Made by a program: the position numbers and the translations under genes. 6,515 bases of DNA from Lentisphaeria bacterium (GTDB lineage Bacteria; Verrucomicrobiota; Lentisphaeria; Victivallales; UBA1829), in assembly GCA_019408975.1 (NCBI GenBank), contig DXVA01000214.1:1046-7560 (forward strand). The letters are read 5' to 3'. The notes beneath the pieces are model-generated. The model was not told the DNA's origin, ran no database searches, and saw nothing but the letters and a program-made list of their open reading frames with translations. How positions within the stretch are numbered: position 1 is the first letter of the stretch; each line of letters opens with the position of its first letter. Below are positions 1 to 5,794 of the stretch, one piece after another.

Positions 1-1535
1 TTGAACCTGCCGATGATCAGCATCATCGCAATGATCACGAGGAAAACGATCGCCACGAAATGATATTCATTCATATAGTTGAGGATTCCGTTGAACGGCG
101 GGACGAAGTAGCCCATTGCAATCAGGATGATCCCGACGATCAGAGCCGCTTTTGCCGCAACGGACGGCACCCATCTGGACGCCATGCCGACCAGGACGAC
201 CGCAAGAATCGGGATGAAGTAGATCGCATTCATCTTCTGGAGATAGCCGAAGATGCCCCCGGTGCTGGCGAGCAGAGGCGCGACAATCACTGAAACGACC
301 GTAATCACGACACCAAAGTAGCGTCCCATTGCAACGACCCGTTTATCGGGTGCGGCGGGATTGATCAGGCGTTTGTAGATGCCGAGACTGAAGAGAGTGC
401 ATGTGCTGTTCAGCGCGGAGTTGAAACTGGAGAGAATTGCTCCGAGCAGCGCGGCGGCAAAAAATCCGGTCAGCCAGTTCGGGAGCACGAAACTGACCAG
501 CGAGCCGTAAGCTTTGTCGGAGGCGATGGTGCCGTCGGGGTTGATGCTGCCGAGATGGAACCCTTTTGTCAGCATGACAGCCGCAATGATTCCGGGGATG
601 ACCAGATAGAGCGGCCCGATCAGCTTGAGAACTCCGGTCAGCAGCACGCCTTTCTGTCCCTCCCCGAGGGATTTTGCACCGAATGTCCGCTGAATGATCT
701 GCTGGTTTGTGCACCAGTAGAAGACGTTGATGAAGAGAATGCCGGTAAACAGCGAAAAGAACGGAGCCTTTGCGTCATTCGACCCGATTGAGTTCAGGCG
801 CCCGGCATCTCCCGCTTCGTTGAGAAAAGTGGAGAGCCCGTGGGAGAAGCTGCCCGTTCCGGCGATGATGTTTCCGGTTTCATCAGGAGTTCCGCCGAGT
901 GTGTAAATGGCGAAGTAGGTGATGAGGAAGCCGCCGGTCAGGAGCCCGATCCCGTTCAAGGTGTCGGAAATGGCGCAGGAGCTCAATCCGCCCCAGATTG
1001 CGTAAATCGACCCGATGAAGGCGACGAGTATTACGACACACCAGAGCGCCTGCGCATCGGAGGTGAATCCGAGCAGGGTGTGGAGATTCAGCACGTCGAG
1101 CATTCCGCGGGCGCCGGTGTAAAGAATGATCGGCAGAAGAATGATCGCATACGCGGCAAGGAAGATGATGTTGCAGATCAGTTCCGTCTGCCTGTCGAAC
1201 CGCTGTTCAAGGTATTCCGGAACGGTTGTGATTCCTGCGCGCAGAAATTTCGGCAGAAAGAAAAGAGCCATCAGTACCAGTGCGATGACTGCCACGACCT
1301 CCCATGCCATCACGGAAAGACCGTCGGTGAACGCATCGCCGTTGAGCCCGACCATCTGTTCCGTGGAAAGATTGGTCAGAAGGAGCGATCCCGCGATGAA
1401 AGGAAACGTCAGGGATCTTCCCGCAAGGAAAAAGCCGTCATTGTTGTCCAGTTTGTTTTTCCGGGTCATGAGCCACGTGATTACGGCGACGAGTCCTGTA
1501 AAAAACAGGAACGACAGAATTGTTCCTACAAACAT
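1..1535 (-). CDS. Sodium:solute symporter (SSS/SLC5 family, YidK/vSGLT-like), C-terminus outside window
   Basis: Inner-membrane transporter predicted to couple uptake of a small solute, probably a sugar, to sodium entry. I translated 511 codons from the ATG at 1535; the frame stays open to the window edge, so the C-terminus is missing. About 13 hydrophobic segments are visible. Family landmarks are FFLAGR (35-40), NLSTEQ (55-60), FYWCTNQQIIQRT (272-284) and ILSSFNSALNST (367-378). The last holds the paired serines (S369, S370) of the Na2 site. By alignment from memory with vSGLT, the galactose-contacting residues have counterparts Q60, E79, N270, K304 and Q433, and the gate tyrosine is Y273. 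This favours a sugar over an amino acid or carboxylate, but the actual substrate is inferred. An AGAGAGGT ribosome-binding site precedes the ATG closely. The gene follows the esterase but has its own promoter and lies after a terminator, so it is probably a separate transcript. Confidence 0.93.
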   Translation of the reverse strand, partial: MFVGTILSFLFFTGLVAVITWLMTRKNKLDNNDGFFLAGRSLTFPFIAGSLLLTNLSTEQMVGLNGDAFTDGLSVMAWEVVAVIALVLMALFFLPKFLRAGITTVPEYLEQRFDRQTELICNIIFLAAYAIILLPIILYTGARGMLDVLNLHTLLGFTSDAQALWCVVILVAFIGSIYAIWGGLSSCAISDTLNGIGLLTGGFLITYFAIYTLGGTPDETGNIIAGTGSFSHGLSTFLNEAGDAGRLNSIGSNDAKAPFFSLFTGILFINVFYWCTNQQIIQRTFGAKSLGEGQKGVLLTGVLKLIGPLYLVIPGIIAAVMLTKGFHLGSINPDGTIASDKAYGSLVSFVLPNWLTGFFAAALLGAILSSFNSALNSTCTLFSLGIYKRLINPAAPDKRVVAMGRYFGVVITVVSVIVAPLLASTGGIFGYLQKMNAIYFIPILAVVLVGMASRWVPSVAAKAALIVGIILIAMGYFVPPFNGILNYMNEYHFVAIVFLVIIAMMLIIGRF

Positions 1536-1567
1536 CTTACCTCTCTCCCATTATTTTGCCTTTATTT

Positions 1568-1596
1568 AATATAGATTCTTTTTCCCGATTTGGCAA
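1568..1596 (-). promoter_or_regulatory. Sigma-70-type promoter for the symporter gene
   Basis: On the minus strand, TTGCCA (1596-1591) and TATATT (1573-1568) are separated by exactly 17 bases. Each box differs from the consensus by one base. Transcription would start near 1561, leaving a leader of about 26 bases before the symporter ATG. The promoter lies just beyond the esterase terminator. It is predicted from sequence only. Confidence 0.6.
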
Positions 1597-1604
1597 TGCC
1601 GCAG

Positions 1605-1635
1605 AAAGAAAAATCCGCTCCGGTTTCAGGAACGG
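1605..1635 (-). terminator. Intrinsic terminator of the alpha/beta hydrolase gene, stem spans the stop codon
   Basis: On the minus strand, CCGTTCC (1635-1629) pairs with GGAGCGG (1621-1615) in a 7-bp stem with one G-U pair and a 7-base loop. It is followed by ATTTTTCTTT (1614-1605). The TGA stop codon of the hydrolase (1628-1626) lies in the loop, so the last codons form the 5' arm. The U-rich tail makes this the most convincing terminator in the window. Confidence 0.65.
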
Positions 1636-2609
1636 TGCAGAGCGCGTTTCAGCGCACGGCAGGTCTGCTTCATCGCCGCGTTTGCAGCGTGGCTTTTTGA
1701 CACTGCGTTCAGCATCATGAAGTCATGCATTGCGCCGAGATACCGCACCGCGGTGACGGGGACGCCCGCCAGCATCAGCTTTTGCGCATAGGCTTCGCCT
1801 TCGTCGCGGAGCACATCATTGGCATCTGTGACGACAAGCGCCGGAGGCAGTCCTCGCAATTCTTCAATTTCCGCCAGAAGCGGAGACGCAGTGATTTCTT
1901 TGCGCCTTGCCTTGTCCGGCGCATAATTGTCCCAGAACCATTTCATTGCTTCGCGGGTCAGCCACGGTCCTTCCGCAAAATCCAGATAGGACGGGGTGTC
2001 GAAGTCCGCGTTTGTGACAGGGTAAAGCAGTGCCTGAAAGCAGATTTTTCCGGGATGCTCTCTGTTTGCCAGAAGCGTCAGCGCCGCAGACATGTTCCCC
2101 CCGACACTGTCTCCTGCGACTGCGATTCGTGAAGCATTGACTGCAAATTCGTCCTCATGTGCCAGCAGGTATTCAAAAACTCCGTAACACTGCTCGATCT
2201 GAACCGGATACTGTGCCTCCGGCGCGGGAGTGTAGTTTACGAAGATGACGGCGCATTTGGTTTTGTGCGCGATCCTGCGGACCATTCTGTCATGTGTGAT
2301 TTCGTTCCCCAGGACCCAGCCTCCGCCGTGGATGTAGAGCACAACCGGAATTTTCAGCCCCGCCGTATTTTCCGGACGGTAAAGCCGGACAGAGGTCTGT
2401 TTTGAAGGACCCGCCGGCACTGTCATGTCTCTGGTCAGAATGTCGGTGTAAAGTTCTGTCGGGTCAAGCGCCTCTTTCTGTGCGTCAAGCAACACCTGCC
2501 GCGCGTCCTGCGGACTCAATGTATAGAGCGGCTTTCCGCCTTTTGCATTCAGCGCATCGACAAAATCCCTGATAACCGGTTCAAGAACGATTTTTTTCCC
2601 GTTTTCCAT
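1626..2609 (-). CDS. Alpha/beta hydrolase, hormone-sensitive-lipase (HSL) family esterase
   Basis: Serine esterase predicted to hydrolyse short-chain acyl esters, possibly acetyl groups on sugars; the substrate is not known. The 327-residue length is normal for the family. The oxyanion-hole motif HGGGW is at 94-98. The nucleophile is S168 in GDSVGG, a variant of the usual GDSAGG. The catalytic acid is probably D265 in the DVLRDEG segment and the histidine is H295 in MHDFMML. There is no signal peptide, so the protein should be cytoplasmic. The N-terminal cap (about 1-85) is typical of HSL enzymes. The start is supported by a purine-rich AGAGGGGGG site ending 8 bases before the ATG. An ATG at 2616 gives only 11 codons in another frame and was not chosen. 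The gene has its own promoter and terminator and precedes the symporter, which suggests a role in handling imported carbohydrate esters. Confidence 0.93.
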   Translation of the reverse strand: MENGKKIVLEPVIRDFVDALNAKGGKPLYTLSPQDARQVLLDAQKEALDPTELYTDILTRDMTVPAGPSKQTSVRLYRPENTAGLKIPVVLYIHGGGWVLGNEITHDRMVRRIAHKTKCAVIFVNYTPAPEAQYPVQIEQCYGVFEYLLAHEDEFAVNASRIAVAGDSVGGNMSAALTLLANREHPGKICFQALLYPVTNADFDTPSYLDFAEGPWLTREAMKWFWDNYAPDKARRKEITASPLLAEIEELRGLPPALVVTDANDVLRDEGEAYAQKLMLAGVPVTAVRYLGAMHDFMMLNAVSKSHAANAAMKQTCRALKRALHRS

Positions 2610-2655
2610 TTTTCATTCCCCCCTCTGGTTGAAAATATAAAATCGGCATGTCATA

Positions 2656-2683
2656 TTTATAGCATGAAATTTCCGCTTTGCAA
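2656..2683 (-). promoter_or_regulatory. Promoter for the alpha/beta hydrolase gene
   Basis: On the minus strand, TTGCAA (2683-2678) is followed after 16 bases by TATAAA (2661-2656). The -10 box is preceded by TGC, an extended -10 element. Transcription would start near 2649, about 40 bases before the ATG. A copy of the repeated sequence TCGGCATGTC (2643-2652) lies across this predicted start, where an operator could sit. Confidence 0.5.
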
Positions 2684-2724
2684 ATGGAAAAACAGTTCCG
2701 CCCGGCATGGAATCCTGTGCATTC

Positions 2725-2771
2725 GGAAAATATTTATCCGGTATTTTCCAGTTCTCCCGAGTGGAAAATAC
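2725..2771. repeat. Overlapping inverted repeats with two mutually exclusive hairpins
   Basis: GTATTTTCCA (2741-2750) and TGGAAAATAC (2762-2771) form a perfect 10-bp stem with an 11-base loop. A third segment, GGAAAATA (2725-2732), can pair over 8 bp with the same central TATTTTCC (2742-2749). The central segment can therefore pair with only one partner at a time. The block lies about 60 bases after the stop codon of the division gene and 116 bases before the hydrolase ATG. It has no U-tract on the minus strand, so it is not a standard terminator in that direction. It could stabilise the 3' end of the division gene message or belong to a small RNA. Confidence 0.6.
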
Positions 2772-2773
2772 GG

Positions 2774-2799
2774 TTTCGGCATGTCCCGGAAGTTTTTTT
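2774..2799 (+). terminator. Possible plus-strand intrinsic terminator
   Basis: On the plus strand, TTTCGG (2774-2779) pairs with CCGGAA (2786-2791) in a 6-bp stem with one G-U pair and a 6-base loop. A G and seven T residues (2793-2799) follow. No plus-strand gene is recognised here, so this is either a chance match or the end of a small plus-strand RNA that includes the inverted repeats just before it. The same stretch repeats CCCGGAAG at 2785-2792 and 2801-2808. Confidence 0.3.
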
Positions 2800-2830
2800 G
2801 CCCGGAAGCGGACTTGCAGGGAACGGAAGA

Positions 2831-3115
2831 TTACTTGTAAATGAGAATCTGTTCGCCTTCCCGGCAGAAATTATATTTTTCCCGCGCGACTTTTTCGGCT
2901 GCCGCCGCACTGTGTTCGAGATCATGGACTTCACGTGTCAGAGTGAGGCATTCATTCTGGGCATTTTTCAACTCGACGTTAAGCTCGGAAACATTTTTCT
3001 GCATATCGGTGTAACGCTTGTAGACCGGGAGCACCAGAATCACGGAAAAGGCAAAAATAATGCCCAGCAGCACATAAAGTGAAACAGAAAGCATCTTTTG
3101 AACTTTAGTATCCAT
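2831..3115 (-). CDS. FtsB/DivIC-family septum formation initiator protein
   Basis: Small bitopic membrane protein of 94 residues, the usual size for FtsB/DivIC proteins, which link FtsL and FtsQ/DivIB in the cell-division complex. A short N-terminal tail (1-7) is followed by one membrane segment (about 8-31) and a polar, heptad-like coiled-coil stretch (about 33-70). The conserved C-terminal motif is VAREKYNFCREGEQIL (76-91), matching the family pattern of AREKLG followed by PGE; the usual proline is arginine here. The start is well supported by GGAGG five bases before the ATG. The gene has its own promoter and is not next to a recognisable enolase or other division gene, so I cannot assign it as ftsB or divIC and leave the symbol blank. 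C84, in the C-terminal motif, is an unusual residue there. Confidence 0.88.
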   Translation of the reverse strand: MDTKVQKMLSVSLYVLLGIIFAFSVILVLPVYKRYTDMQKNVSELNVELKNAQNECLTLTREVHDLEHSAAAAEKVAREKYNFCREGEQILIYK

Positions 3116-3154
3116 TGTGTCCTCCGTTTTTGATCAGTCGCGTCATGATCTTAT

Positions 3155-3183
3155 AATATAGCATTGCCGAGGCTTTTCTGCAA
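3155..3183 (-). promoter_or_regulatory. Promoter for the FtsB/DivIC-family gene
   Basis: On the minus strand, TTGCAG (3183-3178) and TATATT (3160-3155) are 17 bases apart, with TGC just before the -10 box as an extended -10 element. Transcription would start near 3148, giving a leader of about 33 bases before the GGAGG-preceded ATG. Confidence 0.55.
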
Positions 3184-3218
3184 TCCGGGGATTCTTTGAT
3201 AATTATAAAATTGACGGC

Positions 3219-3340
3219 GGAACTGCGGCATTGGAATGGCGAAGATGCCGGTAAGACAGCCGGATACGGGTTGATTGCAGGAATATCATATCATGCCGGA
3301 ATTTTCCATGAACCTGATATCGGTTACGGCAGTTCCTGCC
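3219..3340. other. Gene-free stretch with clustered inverted repeats, possible structured RNA
   Basis: This lies within the 313-base gap between the DUF4838 gene and the division gene, which holds no convincing coding region. GGAACTGC (3219-3226) is complementary to GCAGTTCC (3329-3336) and could close a roughly 118-base domain. Inside are GGCAT/ATGCC (3227-3231 with 3245-3249), CCG/CGG (3260-3262 with 3267-3269) and ATATCA/TGATAT (3288-3293 with 3315-3320) enclosing GGAA/TTCC (3298-3301 with 3304-3307). A competing hairpin GGCAG/CTGCC lies at 3328-3340. The strand is undecided. It matches no riboswitch or known RNA that I recognise, and some of these short pairings are expected by chance. 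Confidence 0.25.
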
Positions 3341-3383
3341 ATTTTCACAGGGCTCAAACATGCGGTTCGGGTATGAATTAGAG

Positions 3384-3420
3384 GCGGACAGGACAAGATG
3401 AAAATCCTTCTCCTGCCCGC
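3384..3420 (-). terminator. Strong stem-loop ending the pilin/DUF4838 operon
   Basis: On the minus strand, GCGGGCAGGA (3420-3411) pairs with TCCTGTCCGC (3393-3384) in a 10-bp stem with one G-U pair, and the 17-base loop can fold further (AAG with CTT). It begins 8 bases after the DUF4838 stop codon. The G-U pair becomes an A-C mismatch in plus-strand RNA, so the structure favours the minus-strand transcript. The following bases are CTCTAATTC rather than a U-tract, so it may act as a weak terminator or a 3'-end stabiliser. Confidence 0.55.
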
Positions 3421-3428
3421 TGTCTCAT

Positions 3429-5771
3429 TTAACGGAAAACGAATACGACTCGATCCACCGAGATGCAGTTTTGTTTTTCAGAACCGTTCACATACGCGGG
3501 ACCTTCCAGCTTTACTGAGAGATAAACATCAAATTCCGTATTGGGGTCTACGGAAGCTGAAACATCCTTTATGATGCTGCTGAGCCTGAGATCCCAGCGC
3601 CAGTGAAAGTACATGACGGTTTTTGCAGGAACGGCAGGAACCTTCATTTTTCCAAGATAGTAGAAATGATATTTCTCATCCTGTTTATACTCTTTTTCTG
3701 AAAATTTTTTCCGCAGAGCGAATGTTTTTGTATCATCGCACCATACGCCGGCTTCCATGGGCTTTGCATGATAGTCCGCATTGGAACCTTTCCAGGAGCC
3801 GGGAGGTGTTTTCACCTGAAAGGCCTTTCCGAAGAGAGCATTCGCGTCATTGGCTGCCGTCAGACTGTAGTTGCTGTCCAGGACAGAATATTGCAGAATG
3901 CTTTTGTCTTGAAACATGGGGGGAACCGGAATGGTATTGCGCAGTCTCGCAATTGCTCCCCGGGCTTTCTGCAAAGCTTGAGGGTAGGAACGATGTTTTT
4001 TCAAATATTTGTCTGTGGCGAACATCAGATTCTTTTCCAGACGGTTTATGATTTTCTCCCTGTCTGTGGGGAACTGCTCCGTATTCCACTTGTACAATTC
4101 CGCAAGATAGAGATAAGCGAAATCCAAACCGATCCGTTCCTGCCCGATGCGGGCGATTAATTCCTCGTCTTTTCCGGCAGCCTGCTCCGCTTCAGCCAGA
4201 ATCCGTTCTGCTTCTGAAAAGAAATCGAAGTTCAGATAATCCCGTTTCGCAAGCGGAACACTTGGAATCGGGACTGAATTTTTCTGTTGTGAGGCTACCA
4301 GAAACTGATAGTATTGTTCCATTTCCGATACGGCGCTGCGGTAATAGAGTTTCATGTATTCCCGCCGGACAGGCTCGACGGCAAGATCAGGGTCATACAT
4401 CAGTTTTGCACTTAAATAGACTTGCAGGTCATAAAATGCAGGAGGGGAAACCAGAAGGCTAAGGTCATTGGGTTCTATTTCAATGCAGTAGCTGCGGACT
4501 TTTCCCTGTCCCGCGTAATAGCGGAACTTGGAACTTAATGTATGTATCAGGGTATAAGGGCTGGGCACCGCCTGAGAGTAAATACGCCCGTAGTCAAATA
4601 CCGCATAACATGTTCCCAGCTCAAACCATTTGTCCAGCCATTTGATGAATGCGGCATTTGCCGGATGGGAAAACGGGCTGAGAATATCGGTTTGAGTGTT
4701 GACGAAAGTTGTGCACTGCACCGCCAGGTTCAGCATGACATTGTCACGTACCCGGATGTTTTCCGGTATTTTTGCGGTACATCCGTAAGCCCCAAAAGTT
4801 TGAATCGTCTCCTTCGGAAACTCGGCGGCAATTTCGTTAATGAAATCAAAAACGGCGCCGGCATAGGCATTCCCGTATTTTGCTTCCAATGCCCTGCATG
4901 AACCGCAGGTGCAGTTGCCGTGTTCGCTGTCGCTGGTTGATATGTCATACCATGAATTCCGTATTTCCTTTCCGGCTTTGACATTGCGCTGATTCCATTC
5001 GATGCGCCGCCTCAGTTCGTCCTTGACATATTTCCGTGTCTTGGGATTGGACAGGCAAAGCTGCAGATGGGGACCGCGTAAACGTTTCCCGTCAATCAGG
5101 CTGAAGCAGTCGGTTTCATGTGAGGGGATTGTTCTGGCATAAGAATAAAAAGTATGTCCGCCTCCATCCCTCCTGAGACTGTAATAACGGTAAAGATCTT
5201 CTTTTCCTCCCGGCGGATAGCAGGAACTCACATTCATCCGGTACCAAGATTTCATTGCCGCGCACTCCCCGCAGGAGGTTATGCCGGAAAAAAGGAAACG
5301 GGCGGAAAAATACGGCTGCGCCCGGTAGATTTCTTTTTCCGGCACCGTGATGGACTTCCGCCTGGGAACGAATTCCGCATCCACTGCAAGCTTACGGCAG
5401 CCGGCAAAACGTTCAAGAAATTCATAGACTCCGAAGAGAACGCCTCTGGGACGGCCTCCGGTCAGAATCAGACTGTTTCCTGCCGTTTTGATGAAGTGTT
5501 CTTCCGCAGCAAGACCTGCGGCGCCGTTCCTTATCGCGAAAGCGGTATTTCCCACATAAACGGCAGGAATCGTTCCGTCATGCTGATGTTCCGGAATGAC
5601 TCGCAGTTTTTTTCCGAAAATCCGTCCGAGGTAATCATTCAGGATTTCCACGCTTTTCTTTTCCGGTGCGATGGCGTTCCGTTCTGTAACTATGACGAAT
5701 TCCGGGGTGATTTCCAGTGCGGATACGGAGAATGCGGCAAGACAGAATATGCCCCAAAATAGAAATTTCAT
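3429..5771 (-). CDS. Secreted DUF4838 protein, putative glycoside hydrolase
   Basis: Large exported protein of 780 residues, likely to act on a polysaccharide or glycoprotein glycan outside the cytoplasm. A clear Sec signal peptide occupies 1-18, with cleavage after VSA; no lipobox is seen. Residues about 20-145 resemble the non-catalytic alpha/beta domain that precedes the barrel in GH67- and GH20-like enzymes (for example VYVGNTAF and GRPRGVLFGVYEFLE). Residues about 150-465 form the DUF4838 domain, recognised by GHTF (205-208) and SDSEHGNCTCGSC (280-292). D281 and E283 there, and E431, E433 or D436 in CIEIEPND, are possible active-site acids; this is inference. A helical part (about 465-615) and a beta-rich C-terminal domain (about 625-780, possibly carbohydrate-binding) follow. 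The mature protein has 15 cysteines. AGGAG lies 8 bases before the ATG. It follows the pilin-like gene by 23 bases. Reaction and substrate are unknown. Confidence 0.9.
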   Translation of the reverse strand: MKFLFWGIFCLAAFSVSALEITPEFVIVTERNAIAPEKKSVEILNDYLGRIFGKKLRVIPEHQHDGTIPAVYVGNTAFAIRNGAAGLAAEEHFIKTAGNSLILTGGRPRGVLFGVYEFLERFAGCRKLAVDAEFVPRRKSITVPEKEIYRAQPYFSARFLFSGITSCGECAAMKSWYRMNVSSCYPPGGKEDLYRYYSLRRDGGGHTFYSYARTIPSHETDCFSLIDGKRLRGPHLQLCLSNPKTRKYVKDELRRRIEWNQRNVKAGKEIRNSWYDISTSDSEHGNCTCGSCRALEAKYGNAYAGAVFDFINEIAAEFPKETIQTFGAYGCTAKIPENIRVRDNVMLNLAVQCTTFVNTQTDILSPFSHPANAAFIKWLDKWFELGTCYAVFDYGRIYSQAVPSPYTLIHTLSSKFRYYAGQGKVRSYCIEIEPNDLSLLVSPPAFYDLQVYLSAKLMYDPDLAVEPVRREYMKLYYRSAVSEMEQYYQFLVASQQKNSVPIPSVPLAKRDYLNFDFFSEAERILAEAEQAAGKDEELIARIGQERIGLDFAYLYLAELYKWNTEQFPTDREKIINRLEKNLMFATDKYLKKHRSYPQALQKARGAIARLRNTIPVPPMFQDKSILQYSVLDSNYSLTAANDANALFGKAFQVKTPPGSWKGSNADYHAKPMEAGVWCDDTKTFALRKKFSEKEYKQDEKYHFYYLGKMKVPAVPAKTVMYFHWRWDLRLSSIIKDVSASVDPNTEFDVYLSVKLEGPAYVNGSEKQNCISVDRVVFVFR

Positions 5772-5794
5772 TTTTAACGCTCCTGTCTATGCCG

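Larger units (their letters stand above)
2643..2785. repeat. Ten-base direct repeat TCGGCATGTC, with a shorter third copy
   Basis: On the plus strand, TCGGCATGTC occurs at 2643-2652 and 2776-2785, and its 7-base core CGGCATG occurs again at 2703-2709. All copies lie in the gap between the division gene and the hydrolase, in the same orientation. The first copy covers the predicted transcription start of the hydrolase. It may be a regulator-binding motif, but such short repeats can arise by chance. Confidence 0.35.

Noticed and set aside
840..1574. Plus-strand open frame of 244 codons
   Set aside because: It lies opposite the symporter gene, has a low-complexity charged composition with no recognisable domain, and is explained by the codon pattern of the real gene.
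2581..2616. Eleven-codon minus-strand frame beginning at the ATG at 2616, overlapping the hydrolase start
   Set aside because: The G-rich ribosome-binding site ends one base before this ATG, too close for normal initiation, while its spacing of 8 bases suits the hydrolase ATG at 2609. A leader peptide is not excluded but lacks support.
2785..2808. Direct repeat of CCCGGAAG on either side of a T run
   Set aside because: Two 8-base copies 16 bases apart are too short to suggest an attachment site or target-site duplication, and no mobile element lies nearby.
2678..3082. Plus-strand open frame of 134 codons
   Set aside because: It runs opposite the FtsB/DivIC-family gene and across the hairpin block, with no domain resemblance.
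3196..3381. Plus-strand open frame of 61 codons in the intergenic gap
   Set aside because: It starts at TTG without a convincing ribosome-binding site, has no family resemblance, and runs through the clustered inverted repeats.
5154..5762. Plus-strand open frame of 202 codons
   Set aside because: It is entirely antisense to the N-terminal part of the DUF4838 gene, whose signal peptide and family motifs are clear; no ribosome-binding site or known domain is seen.
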